Source: Chloroflexota bacterium (lineage in GTDB: Bacteria > Chloroflexota > Dehalococcoidia > Lucifugimonadales > Lucifugimonadaceae). From it: DNA of 37,392 nt. A model generated the notes under the pieces. That model searched no databases, had not been told where the DNA came from, and was given only the letters and a program-made list of their open reading frames with translations. Position numbers and translations under genes: made by a program. The stretch is from the NCBI GenBank assembly GCA_013204555.1, contig JABMNO010000046.1, positions 1 to 37,392 of the forward strand, in the 5' to 3' direction. This document shows, one piece after another, positions 25,428 through 34,120 of this stretch. Numbering within the stretch: the first letter of the stretch is position 1; each line of letters begins with the position of its first letter.

Positions 25428-28400
25428 CTACCCCGCTTTCACAATGCCTATCGTCACTGCTGACTCGTTGATTTCCTGGGTTACTACGTGTGCTCCGTTT
25501 GGTGACTCACCGAATGTGACGCTTAGTGCGAGGGTTTCTTCTCGGACATAATCTACGTTTTCGTTGAGCGACGCCGCCACGTCTTCTGGGACTGAGAGAA
25601 ACAGCTCTATGCGGTCTGAAATCTCCAGTCCTGAGTCTTTCCGCAGGTTCTGGATCAGACGGATGACCTCGCGGGCCGTTCCTTCGGCTCGAAGCTCGGG
25701 GGTGATCTCCATGGAGACTCCGGCGGAGTATCCGCCCTCCGAAGCGACTGCGTATCCGTCTGGCGCGGTGGTTTCGACCAGCAGCTCATCGTGGCTGAGG
25801 CTGAACCCTGCTACTTCGACGCTCTCCTCTGCTGCCACTGCTGATGCGACGGCGGCACCATCGATACTTTCGAGCGCGGCCCGGATCTTTCCGAGGTCTT
25901 TGCCGTACTTCGGGCCAAGGATGCGGAGGTTCGGCTTGATGACGTGTTTGATCAGCCCACCAATCTCGCCTGCGTCGCGAACGGCCTTCACATTCAGCTC
26001 ATCCAGTAGCTGCGGCGTGATTGATTCGAGGTAGCCGCGCTCCTCACTGGTTCGTACGTCGACTATCAACTCTGCGAGCGGTTGTCGCACTTTGAGCTTG
26101 GATGACGCACGCGCCGATCTACCCAGGCTGGCGAGCCTTCGGACGAGCGCTGTCGCCTTGGAAAGCTCTTCGTCTATGGCCGACTCATCAACCTCCGGCC
26201 AGTCTGACAGGTGGACGCTCTCGATGGCTTCACCGGAGCGCAGGCCTTCGAGGTTCCGATACATCTTCTCCGAGAGGAACGGTGCAAACGGAGTCAGAAT
26301 CCGCGTGAGGGTCGTGAGTGCGGTGTAGAGCGTCTGGTAGGCGGCGCGCTTGTCGCCGTCGTCCTCGCTCTTCCAGAAGCGTCGGCGACTGCGGCGTACG
26401 TACCAGTTCGAGAGTCCGTCCACAAACTCCTCGATCTCACGCGCTGCATCCTGTGGCCGCCAGTTTTCCAGCCGGTTATTGACGGTTGAGATGAGTGCAT
26501 TCAACTCCGATAGCAGCCATCGATCTAGCTCCGATACCTCCAACTCACCATCAACGTCATCGGGCGTCCAGCCATCGAGATTGGCGTATGTGACGAAGAA
26601 TGAGTAAACGTTCCAGAGTGGGATGAAGAACTGCCGCCGGACTTCATCGCCAGCACCGTAGCCAAAGTTCAGGTTGGACGCCGGATTGTGGCGAGCGAAC
26701 TGCCAGCGCATCACATCGACACCCATCTTCGCGGCCGCTTCCTCAAACGGGATGGAGTTCCCTTTGGACTTGTGCATCTCCGCGCCGGTCTCATCTCGCA
26801 TCAGCGCATATGAGAAACAGGCCCGGAACGGCTCGGTGTTTTCCAGAGTGGTGCTCATGGCCAACAATGAGTAGAACCAGTTTCGGAACTGGCCGGGGAA
26901 GCTCTCTGAGATCCAATCGGCCGGAAACCATTCGTTCCAGTGGTCTTTGTTGTCGTTGTAGCCGATGGTCGAGAACGGCACGATACCTGCGTCGAGCCAG
27001 ACGTTGCCGACATCCGGGATGCGACTGACGGTTTCGCCACACTTTGAGCAGGCGATCTTCACGGCGTCGATGGTCGGCTTGTGCGGACTTGTTCCTTCGA
27101 AGTCGGCCCAGCCTTCGATCGCGCGATCTTCCAGTTCTGCCTTTGAACCGATCACTTCAAAATTGCCACAGTCCTGGCATTTGTAGATTGGTAGGGCGAG
27201 GCCCCAGTACCGCTTCTTGGAGATCATCCAGTCCTGCATATTTCGCAGCCAGTCAATCTCACGCTCAAGGCCAAACTCAGGAACCCACTTGATCTTGCGG
27301 GTTACGTCCATCATCTGGTGGCGAAGCACATCCATGGAGATGAACCACTCGTCCACCAGACGCCAGACTAGCTCCGTGCCGCAGCGCCAGCAGTACGGGT
27401 AGCGGTGGGCGTAGTCCTCAACCTTATAGAGAAGACCCTTCTCTTTGAGGCTGGCGTAGATAGGCGGGCGAGAGTCCATGACATTTGTGCCGGTGAGGGA
27501 CCCAAAGCCATCTACATAGTTACCAGCTTCATCGAGCGGTGCGATCACCGGGAGGCCGAGCTCCTTGCCGAGCTTGAAGTCTTCTGGACCGGCACCCGGC
27601 GCGCTGTGCACGATGCCGGTTCCTTCATCCTTCCCGACCTCATCCCACGCGATCACGGGGTGTTCAACGCCTTCCTGTGCCGGAAGCTCATCGAACGGCC
27701 CTCTGTACTTCCAGCCAAGCATTGCTGACCCGAGTAGCTCTTCAACTACTTCGTGGTCGCCTTCGAGAACGCTCAGTCGATCTTTTATTAGATAGATGAA
27801 CTCTTCACCCTGTCGCACTTTGACGTAGGTGTAGTCGGGATGGACTGCGGCAGCGACGTTGGATGTAAGCGTCCAGGGAGTGGTCGTCCATGCAAGCAGA
27901 AACTCGTTCTCGCGACCGGTCAGCGGAAACTTCACGAACACGCCATCGTGGACTACGTCCTGGTAGCCCTCGGTTGCGATCTCGTGTTGCGAGAGGCCGG
28001 TGCCACAGCGGATGCACCACGGCATCACGTCTGTGCCCTCGTAGATCCAGCCACGCTCGTTACATACCTTGAGGAAGTGCCAGATCGTGTAGTTGTTCTC
28101 GTCTGAGAGCGTGTAGTAGCTGTTGTCCCAGTCCATCCAGTGGGCGAGCAGCTTCGACTGCTCCGTGATCACCTCGCCAAAGTGGGCAACGCGGTCCTTG
28201 CAGTCCTGGACGAACTTCTCGATTCCGTACTCTTCGATATCGTGTTTCGAGTTGAATCCATTCTCTTTTTCGACCTCGACCTCTACCCAGAGACCCTGGC
28301 CATCGAAACCGTTCTGGAACCGCTGCTTAAAGCCGCGCATGTTGTAGAAACGGAGAAACATATCCTTATACGAGCGGCCCCATGCGTGATGGACGCCCAT

Positions 28401-28592
28401 GCGATTGTTGGCTGTGATTGGGCCATCGATGAACGAGAACTTCTTGTCGGAGTCATCGTTCCGTTTCAGGTACTTCGCTGGGATCTCGTTGGCGATCCAC
28501 CAGTCCATAACGCTCTTCTCGAGCGCCACAAAATCGACCTTTGCGTCGACTGAATCAAAAACGCCTTGTTTCTTCGCTGTTTCAGTTGTCAT
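25428..28592 (-). CDS. ileS: Isoleucyl-tRNA synthetase, divergent type
   Basis: This class I synthetase has about 1054 residues from the ATG at 28592; a TTG at 28616 lies in the terminator U-run and is rejected. The HIGH-like motif reads MGVHHAWGRSYKD and the KMSKS-like loop reads MHKSKGN, as in a less common IleRS group that also carries FDGQGLWVEVEVEKE. The editing domain includes LAWTTTPWTLTSN and the GTGIVHSAPGAG block. Several CxxC pairs (CIRCG, CWRCG, CQDCG, CSKCG) suggest zinc sites. The anticodon domain contains LSNWYVRRSRRRFW. It joins isoleucine to tRNA-Ile and is controlled by the T-box upstream. No second ileS is visible to judge whether this is the housekeeping copy. Confidence 0.95.
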   Translation of the reverse strand: MTTETAKKQGVFDSVDAKVDFVALEKSVMDWWIANEIPAKYLKRNDDSDKKFSFIDGPITANNRMGVHHAWGRSYKDMFLRFYNMRGFKQRFQNGFDGQGLWVEVEVEKENGFNSKHDIEEYGIEKFVQDCKDRVAHFGEVITEQSKLLAHWMDWDNSYYTLSDENNYTIWHFLKVCNERGWIYEGTDVMPWCIRCGTGLSQHEIATEGYQDVVHDGVFVKFPLTGRENEFLLAWTTTPWTLTSNVAAAVHPDYTYVKVRQGEEFIYLIKDRLSVLEGDHEVVEELLGSAMLGWKYRGPFDELPAQEGVEHPVIAWDEVGKDEGTGIVHSAPGAGPEDFKLGKELGLPVIAPLDEAGNYVDGFGSLTGTNVMDSRPPIYASLKEKGLLYKVEDYAHRYPYCWRCGTELVWRLVDEWFISMDVLRHQMMDVTRKIKWVPEFGLEREIDWLRNMQDWMISKKRYWGLALPIYKCQDCGNFEVIGSKAELEDRAIEGWADFEGTSPHKPTIDAVKIACSKCGETVSRIPDVGNVWLDAGIVPFSTIGYNDNKDHWNEWFPADWISESFPGQFRNWFYSLLAMSTTLENTEPFRACFSYALMRDETGAEMHKSKGNSIPFEEAAAKMGVDVMRWQFARHNPASNLNFGYGAGDEVRRQFFIPLWNVYSFFVTYANLDGWTPDDVDGELEVSELDRWLLSELNALISTVNNRLENWRPQDAAREIEEFVDGLSNWYVRRSRRRFWKSEDDGDKRAAYQTLYTALTTLTRILTPFAPFLSEKMYRNLEGLRSGEAIESVHLSDWPEVDESAIDEELSKATALVRRLASLGRSARASSKLKVRQPLAELIVDVRTSEERGYLESITPQLLDELNVKAVRDAGEIGGLIKHVIKPNLRILGPKYGKDLGKIRAALESIDGAAVASAVAAEESVEVAGFSLSHDELLVETTAPDGYAVASEGGYSAGVSMEITPELRAEGTAREVIRLIQNLRKDSGLEISDRIELFLSVPEDVAASLNENVDYVREETLALSVTFGESPNGAHVVTQEINESAVTIGIVKAG

Positions 28593-28614
28593 GTGCTCGC
28601 TTAAAAATTCCAAC

Positions 28615-28860
28615 AAAAAACCCGTCCCAAATCACGGGACGGGCCTATCTGAAGTCAAATAGTCCGCGGTACCACCCGCGTTCTTCCTGATCACTCAGGA
28701 AACGCTCAAGCAATGCTTGCCATATGTCTTGTCCCCTCTCCCTCGGGGAGAGGGTTAGGGCGCGCCCGTCACACAGCCAACATCGCAGCCGCTCTAACGT
28801 GCAGCAATTCCGGCCAGGGTTACTTCTGCGGTTGATCAAACATCACCCAAGTTCAACCGC
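28615..28860 (-). promoter_or_regulatory. T-box leader of ileS, upstream part possibly disturbed
   Basis: On the minus strand the T-box core GGGTGGTACCGCGG lies at 28664-28680. It is followed by a terminator stem (28636-28643 with 28621-28628) and a U-run at 28615-28620, 23 bases before the ileS ATG. Upstream, a hairpin (28828-28835 with 28853-28860) and a CGCAG/CTGCG pairing could belong to Stem I. I could not place an isoleucine specifier codon with confidence; ATC at 28834-28836 is a candidate. A palindromic repeat (28734-28754) sits between the presumed Stem I and the antiterminator, and the recombinase gene ends only a few bases upstream. Confidence 0.85.
28734..28754. repeat. Palindromic CCCTCTCCC/GGGAGAGGG repeat inside the ileS leader
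   Basis: A perfect 9-bp inverted repeat with a TCG loop is followed by GTTAGGGCGCG. A related copy in inverted orientation lies at about 28860-28890 (GCGCCCTCACC, then CCTCTCCCC and AAAGGGG). It resembles dispersed repeats seen in many bacterial genomes. Confidence 0.7.
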
Positions 28861-28864
28861 GCCC

Positions 28865-30565
28865 TCACCTCAATCCTCTCCCCAAAGGGGCGGTCTGACG
28901 TGAGTCCTGATCGCCGATGAAAACATCAGCGCTGATGATCCCCCGAATCTCCAATCGGGCAGGGTCAGCGTGGAGACTCACCTCCGCGTGAAGCCTGTGC
29001 AACCAATCAGCGAGGACTTCTGGAACTGATTCATCATCTGGCATGTCAAGTTTGAAGATGCCAGACTTTCTCATTGCAGATAGCTCGGGACTCTGCGCAT
29101 GCTCAGGATGGGTTGAGAACTGTTTCATTGACACACCCTGACGCTCTCGGCTCTCGGCAATTGAGCGAAACTCCAACGCCGCTGTAAGTTCTGTTCTTGT
29201 GCGCTCAATTTCCTTCTTCTGATCAGGCCCGATGGCCTCGCGACGTCGTTGTAGAGATTCCTGTTCAGACTTCAGCTCTCCACGTCTTCTTTCAAGCTCA
29301 ACCTCATCGATATCATCGTCAACCCAGTCCATCGCCAGCCGAGAGAGAGATTGCTTTATCTTCGCGAGGCGCGCTTCGATTGGAGCAAGATCCCGACTCA
29401 GGTCCACCTCTCGCTCTTCGATCTCCTGAATCCGGGTGTCCAGCGCCCTGATCATTGCCGATGGGTCGGCGAAGGAGGTATGCAGCACCTCAAGAGCAGC
29501 TGGTTCCACGACGTCGGCCTTGAGACGATCAGTAGCTCGACATACTTCGCCTGTGCGCTTGTAATACCCACCGCTCTTATACCTACCTCTGCAGAAGTAA
29601 TCTCGTCTTCTGCCGCCTCCAGAATCGACACCTAGCGGAGAGCCACATGCGGCACACGTCGCGCCCTGGAACGGCCAGATCCGGTTCGATGCTGCTGGTT
29701 TGAATCGGTTGTTCTTGACTCGGAGTACGTCCGCTCGATCCCAGAGTTCCGCGGAAATGATCGGGATCGTGCGCATATCGTATTTTTCGTGCACACCGCT
29801 CTTATAGGATTCTTCTCCCAATGCTGACTGAACCCCCTTGCGAGACCACCTTTTGCCCTCCTTCACAGAGGGAGAAATCGATCTGGAAGATAACTCCTCG
29901 ACCACTCTGTCTACGCCGAGGTGCTGATTGACGTATAGATCAAAGATCAGCTCGACGGTGGGGACTCTGTCAGGGTTTGGGCGAAGTCTTCCTTCGTCAT
30001 CAAGCTCGTGATATCCCTTCCCTTCTTCACCAATCCACGTGTACGCCCACGGAAGGCGACCCCTGACTTTCTTCTGCTTTCGTAAGAGATCCAACGCGTT
30101 GAGGACGTGCTCGCTACGGTTTTTGGACTGGAAATTCGCGACCCAGGCGACAAACGCAGCGAATACCTCTCGCATGTTCGGGTCTGACAGCCAAGGCTCC
30201 TGAACCGAAACAACCTCTACTCCGGCCTTCCACATTCGATTCAGAGAATTCAGTGTCTCCGCGACGCCGCGACGATCCAGGCGATCCAGACTGAACATTA
30301 GGAAGTGAGAGAATTCTTTGGCCTCAGCAGCAGCGAGTGCCTCCTCAAGTCTCTCCGCGTGCTCACCTTTCCAGGCCGAATACCCTTCAAGTTCAATCGT
30401 TTTGACGACCTTGAGTTTCATCTTTTTAGCGACGGACTTGAGTCTGCTCTTCTGAGCTATGACACTCTGTTCCTTGGTGGAGACTCTGAGCCACAAGAGC
30501 GCCGTTTTAGGCGGTGCCTTGATCTCATCCAAATCAACTTGGTTCGATCTACGCGCTCTGCTCAT
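28865..30565 (-). CDS. Large serine recombinase
   Basis: The 566-residue protein starts at the ATG at 30565, behind AAGGAG, rather than at a longer frame. The resolvase domain holds the nucleophile Ser29 in LWLRVSTKEQS, with LMFSLDRLDRRG and the R-rich NRSEHV helix. A recombinase DNA-binding domain follows (KVRGRLPWAYTW, then WSRKGVQSAL). Next come a zinc ribbon (CAACG, then YFCRG and VC), a long charged coiled coil (about residues 360-460) and a C-terminal tail. Such enzymes integrate and excise phages and mobile islands at att sites. The last ten residues or so are encoded by a palindromic repeat copy beside the ileS leader, so the element edge may lie here. It overlaps the upstream gene by 17 bases. 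Confidence 0.92.
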   Translation of the reverse strand: MSRARRSNQVDLDEIKAPPKTALLWLRVSTKEQSVIAQKSRLKSVAKKMKLKVVKTIELEGYSAWKGEHAERLEEALAAAEAKEFSHFLMFSLDRLDRRGVAETLNSLNRMWKAGVEVVSVQEPWLSDPNMREVFAAFVAWVANFQSKNRSEHVLNALDLLRKQKKVRGRLPWAYTWIGEEGKGYHELDDEGRLRPNPDRVPTVELIFDLYVNQHLGVDRVVEELSSRSISPSVKEGKRWSRKGVQSALGEESYKSGVHEKYDMRTIPIISAELWDRADVLRVKNNRFKPAASNRIWPFQGATCAACGSPLGVDSGGGRRRDYFCRGRYKSGGYYKRTGEVCRATDRLKADVVEPAALEVLHTSFADPSAMIRALDTRIQEIEEREVDLSRDLAPIEARLAKIKQSLSRLAMDWVDDDIDEVELERRRGELKSEQESLQRRREAIGPDQKKEIERTRTELTAALEFRSIAESRERQGVSMKQFSTHPEHAQSPELSAMRKSGIFKLDMPDDESVPEVLADWLHRLHAEVSLHADPARLEIRGIISADVFIGDQDSRQTAPLGRGLR

Positions 30566-31265
30566 CGTCCAAGTCTCCTTCCTCTTCCTGTCCCGTAGGT
30601 GAGGCTTGATCCGGATGGGTTGAGAATCTAAACCCATCCTCCCCATCGGGATGACTGGCAGCCATGTATTCAGAGTTCTCGACCAAAACATCCGCCCCCC
30701 GTTTTCGGGCGATTTCTGCCCATTCTTTCGGACTACCCTTGACTGTACGCCAATCGAAGTTTGGATCGGTAGCTTTTTTCCTGGAATGAGGTTGAAGACT
30801 GTGGATATTCGTTGTCACCTTGTTTACCCGTTTGTCATCGGGAAAATTCGGCTCGACCTTCAATACGTCTTCGAGGGCAGCCATCGTCTCCTGAGAGTTA
30901 TTCAGTGGTCGCTTATCTACGGACTGTCGGCCGAATGAATCTGGAATCTCACCGGTAATGAAGACATGATACTTGGGATCCTTTCCTGATTCTTCGTGCC
31001 ACACTCTCAAATAACCTTGTCCAGCGATCCTTTTTCTCACAGCATCCCAGACCTTGCTTTCGCCCTTGATCACCAGTTCAGCGGTGAACTCCGACGCGAT
31101 TGGCTCAGCCTGACTCAGGTACCAGCCTCGCATCCGCTTGGCATACGGGAAAGAGCGCCAGTTTTCGACCATTCGATCAGCACCAATTGAAAAAGCTTTC
31201 ATGAAGCCTGTGCTCCTGCCAATCATGGACATTTTTGGCCGCCGACCGCGGCTATTGCTAGACAT
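30549..31265 (-). CDS. Hypothetical protein coupled to the large serine recombinase
   Basis: The protein has about 238 residues, from an ATG with GAGG at the right distance. I do not recognise a family. It has a basic N-terminus (SSNSRGRRPKMS) and aromatic, charged blocks such as ENWRSFPYAKRMRGWYLSQ and GYLRVWHEESGKDPKYHVFI. The tail is very acidic (GQEEEGDLDDEQSA). No signal peptide or membrane segment is seen. The 3' end overlaps the recombinase start, so the two are almost certainly co-translated. A recombination directionality factor or an element-specific DNA-binding protein would fit the context, but this is inference only. Confidence 0.6.
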   Translation of the reverse strand: MSSNSRGRRPKMSMIGRSTGFMKAFSIGADRMVENWRSFPYAKRMRGWYLSQAEPIASEFTAELVIKGESKVWDAVRKRIAGQGYLRVWHEESGKDPKYHVFITGEIPDSFGRQSVDKRPLNNSQETMAALEDVLKVEPNFPDDKRVNKVTTNIHSLQPHSRKKATDPNFDWRTVKGSPKEWAEIARKRGADVLVENSEYMAASHPDGEDGFRFSTHPDQASPTGQEEEGDLDDEQSA

Positions 31266-31447
31266 ATGCAACCTCAATCGATTTGACTGCCCAATTGAGG
31301 TCAGCTAGCCTGATATTGGTTTCCGGGGTCGATTCGGATATACCAATATGCAAGCTGGCGTCCTTGGGGCGTCAGCTTTCTTTATGAGGGCGCATCACGG
31401 AAATGGCTTTCGACGTTCAGGCATGAGACTGAGCTATCGACATACCT

Positions 31448-32221
31448 TCAGATCCCGGCGGCGAACCTCATCAACGCTGTGAGTACTGGTAATCGAGCCG
31501 CAAGATCGCGATCCAGATCGAGTATCTCCAACCCTTCGCGGTCACGGGCACCGAAAAATCCACCTACGCCTCTGAACGCCGCGTCCAGCTCCACTAGAGA
31601 GGCAACTTTGTACTCTGATTCGACAGCTGACTCATAACGTTGAATGTGGTCCGCTGACTGGATGGCATCGGTCTGAAGTTCGGAGTACCGAGCTTCGAGA
31701 TCACACTCTCGATTCTCATCAGCGACTCTGAGAATGGACCTCTCAAGCCAGCGTTGGTCTTTCTCGTCGTGCCAGACCCAGGTAATGTATCCCTGATCCT
31801 GTTTCCATCGGAACAGGCCTCGCCGGCTGGGTTCCTCGAAGACGCCGGTAGCGGGTGGGAATGGATCATACGGCCACCTCAGCGCATCAGGCTGGATCAT
31901 GTAGCCGATGAGTCGTTCCAACCGCTTCCTGTCACGGTTCAGGAGTGGGATTGGTGATGAATTGCGAGCCACTCTGCTGTTTGGGATGTCGAGGGTGTGC
32001 CTGCGCCTGCCAACAGTTGTGTCACTGACCTGGTCTTCAGGCTCTGGAAATTTACGTCTGACCGCTTCACAGATCTCATGATTGGATAATTCGGGATTTC
32101 TGCGCAACGTCCGGATTAATAAGTCTTCTACCTCGCGCCGGGGCGGCTTACCTTTCCTTCCATCCGAATCTCCGTCATAGGTATCACTTCCGTTGAAATC
32201 AGGATCTTGTGAAATTTCCAT
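31448..32221 (-). CDS. Hypothetical protein with HTH-like segment
   Basis: The protein has about 257 residues, from an ATG preceded by GGGAG. The family is not recognised. The N-terminus is acidic. It is followed by a helix-turn-helix-like region (about residues 27-75) with LIRTLRRNPELSNHEICEAV and a second helix DTTVGRRRHTLDIP, which could read DNA. The middle is rich in Trp and Phe (LFRWKQDQGYITWVWHDEKDQRW), and the C-terminal part is helical and charged. It may be a regulator of the mobile region; the 182 bases between it and the recombinase-linked gene show no other gene. It is divergent from the zinc-ribbon gene across a 300-base gap. Confidence 0.6.
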   Translation of the reverse strand: MEISQDPDFNGSDTYDGDSDGRKGKPPRREVEDLLIRTLRRNPELSNHEICEAVRRKFPEPEDQVSDTTVGRRRHTLDIPNSRVARNSSPIPLLNRDRKRLERLIGYMIQPDALRWPYDPFPPATGVFEEPSRRGLFRWKQDQGYITWVWHDEKDQRWLERSILRVADENRECDLEARYSELQTDAIQSADHIQRYESAVESEYKVASLVELDAAFRGVGGFFGARDREGLEILDLDRDLAARLPVLTALMRFAAGI

Positions 32222-32521
32222 CTGAATGCTCCCGGGGTAATCCCCCAACTTGGTGCATCTGGCAACTCAAATTCCATCCGGAATCCGCCATGGTGATACA
32301 CCCCCCGGTGCAGTGAAATCATCTCCTAAAGGCTCACTTCTTGCGAGCGCAAGCCAGTGAGGGCTTCATCGACTCGTATTGGACCTGAACTGGATGGATC
32401 AGAGCGCCCCAAGCCTCGGAATTTCCCGTGGCCGTAATGCCCCTGAGACCCGGTCAGTGCTGGTCCGCTATGAGAGACGAATCCCCACGGGATACATGGA
32501 GTCTGGATTAGGAGGGCTCAC
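32222..32521. other. 300-base divergent intergenic region in the mobile island
   Basis: No supported gene. It should carry promoters for the minus-strand HTH-like gene and the plus-strand zinc-ribbon gene. An inverted pair CCCGTGG (32425-32431) and CCACGGG (32485-32491) is the only structure I noticed; its significance is unknown. A good AGGAGG for the downstream gene lies at 32511-32516. Confidence 0.4.
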
Positions 32522-32704
32522 TTGAGTCAACTCACCACGCTGCAGTGCGAGCGCTGCGGTCTCGAATTCACGATGGCGACGCAGAAGCTGGACGACACAA
32601 CCGATGTCGCATGTCCAATGTGCGAGAGAAACGTCCGCGTTCCTGATCCTGATTCACCAGATGATGAGATTGAGGACTCGGACGACGATGAAGACGAGGC
32701 CTAA
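32522..32704 (+). CDS. Small zinc-ribbon protein
   Basis: The 60-residue protein starts at TTG, with AGGAGG about five bases upstream. Two CxxC knuckles (CERCG and CPMCE), separated by about 18 residues, form a zinc ribbon. The last third is almost entirely Asp, Glu and Ser. Small acidic-tailed zinc ribbons may bind partner proteins or nucleic acids; there is no direct hint of function. It is the first of three plus-strand genes ending with the small recombinase. Confidence 0.65.
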   Translation: MSQLTTLQCERCGLEFTMATQKLDDTTDVACPMCERNVRVPDPDSPDDEIEDSDDDEDEA

Positions 32705-32855
32705 ACGTAGGAAGTGTCCCAGTTTCATTCGAGGCTGGGGCACTTGTGCCTCAAGTACCGGAATCTCAGCGATTCAGCGCCTTCAAAGTCCGCCCAGGCA
32801 GCTAGCTACGCGTTTGCCTAGGGATTTGCCAGGGCACCATGATTCGAGCCTCACA

Positions 32856-33587
32856 GTGGCCAACATTCTGACCAATCTGAAGACTGTCCCCTCCAACCTC
32901 ATTCCAGACGACCTCAAGGGCGAGTTCTACAGCCCTGCGGGGTTCGGATGTCGTCACTGTGAATGGACAACTGACAGGACCGGCTTCAGCGCCAGGCAGG
33001 CCATCAGAGCACATCTCAAAAAACACGTCCGTGAGCGTCGAGCATGGCGTCGTCCATTGATCTTTCAGAGTGCGGTTGTAGCGGCCCTAATCACAGTGGT
33101 TGGGTTAGGTATTACAGACACTGTGAAACTGCCGGAGGCCTGGATAGTCGAGGCTCCAGATGCAGTGTTCACATGGGCGCTCAGGGGGACTGCTGGACTC
33201 GCATTATTGAGTCTCGGTATGGCCATCTTTACCCCAAGGCTTTTAGCCCAGTACGGGCGACAACTTCTTGAATCGGTCCGCATCCTCAGCACTGTGATTC
33301 TGGCATTGGTAGGCCTGCACACCTTGGGGCTGCTCGGGACTCTTCACGAGCTGGATGTCTCACACGCTGTGATTATTCCGCTGGCAGCCTCAGTGTCCAT
33401 CTGGAGTGCTGCAAGGGCAGGATCCCTGGGGCTGCGTAACAGGCGGAGAGATCGCCCCTCCAAGGATTATGTAGAGGTTCATACCGCTGTAAATGACGAC
33501 GCTGAGTTTGAGTTCCAGGCCTGGCTTGAGGGCCAGCGCCGTGAGAAGGCTCAGAAGTCGAGGTCGAAGGCTGTGAAGAGACGATGA
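32856..33587 (+). CDS. Membrane protein with C2H2-like zinc finger, start uncertain
   Basis: The protein has about 243 residues from a GTG at 32856; an open frame runs further upstream but reads poorly and overlaps the zinc-ribbon gene. Near residues 33-58 a C2H2-like finger is visible (GCRHCEWTTDRTGFSARQAI, then AHLKKH: C-x2-C and H-x4-H). Four hydrophobic segments follow (FQSAVVAALITVVGLGI, WALRGTAGLALLSLGMAIF, ILSTVILALVGLHTLGLLGT, AVIIPLAASVSIW). A basic tail (KAQKSRSKAVKRR) ends the protein. The function is unknown; a cytosolic finger anchored in the membrane is plausible. The stop overlaps the start of the small recombinase (ATGA). Confidence 0.6.
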   Translation: MANILTNLKTVPSNLIPDDLKGEFYSPAGFGCRHCEWTTDRTGFSARQAIRAHLKKHVRERRAWRRPLIFQSAVVAALITVVGLGITDTVKLPEAWIVEAPDAVFTWALRGTAGLALLSLGMAIFTPRLLAQYGRQLLESVRILSTVILALVGLHTLGLLGTLHELDVSHAVIIPLAASVSIWSAARAGSLGLRNRRRDRPSKDYVEVHTAVNDDAEFEFQAWLEGQRREKAQKSRSKAVKRR

Positions 33588-34120
33588 CCCTTCCATCCCG
33601 AAACGCTGCCATCTGGATCAGGACGAGCACGACTGACCAGCACACGGAGAACCAGGAGGCCCAGCTTCGAGAGTGGGCGGCCAAACGCGACCTGAATATC
33701 GTTCGGACCTTCAGGCTTCATGGGGCCAGCGCATTCAAGGGTGAGCAGAAGTCCGTACTGGATGAAGCCGTCACAGCTGCCCATCGTGGTGAGTTTCAGG
33801 TGCTGTTGGTCTGGGCTCTGGACCGGCTGGATAGGGAGAGTCCCACTGGCCCATTCGAGATCATGAAGCGATTCAAGGCGGCCGGGTGTGACGTGATGAG
33901 CCTCACAGAGCCATGGGCGGCCATGGATGGACCGTTCGCCGACCTGATGACCCTAATTGTCGGTCGGTTCGCCAACTTCGAGAGTCAGAGACGCAGTGAC
34001 CGCATCAAAGCCGGTCTGAAGCGACGCAAGGCGCAGGGATTGCCGATCGGAAGCCAACTGGGTGCCAAGGATCTCAAGAAGCGGAAACGCAGCGGCTACG
34101 TTGTCAGGTGGGAGAAATAG
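33584..34120 (+). CDS. Small serine recombinase/resolvase
   Basis: The 178-residue resolvase-type recombinase starts at an ATG overlapping the preceding stop. The nucleophile is Ser15 in WIRTSTTDQ. The catalytic fold continues with VLLVWALDRLDRE, a MSLTEPW strand and the arginine-rich helix FANFESQRRSDRIKAGLKRR. The C-terminal end is short and basic (GAKDLKKRKRSGYVVRW), as in compact resolvases. It shares unusual features with the large recombinase in this window: a G.SA.KGE loop after the second strand and an EPW motif. The two are therefore likely related. It may resolve, integrate or invert DNA of the island. Confidence 0.9.
   Translation: MTLPSRNAAIWIRTSTTDQHTENQEAQLREWAAKRDLNIVRTFRLHGASAFKGEQKSVLDEAVTAAHRGEFQVLLVWALDRLDRESPTGPFEIMKRFKAAGCDVMSLTEPWAAMDGPFADLMTLIVGRFANFESQRRSDRIKAGLKRRKAQGLPIGSQLGAKDLKKRKRSGYVVRWEK

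Noticed and set aside
32604..32855. Upstream part of the zinc-finger membrane protein frame
   Set aside because: It overlaps the zinc-ribbon gene in another frame and reads as low-quality basic sequence.
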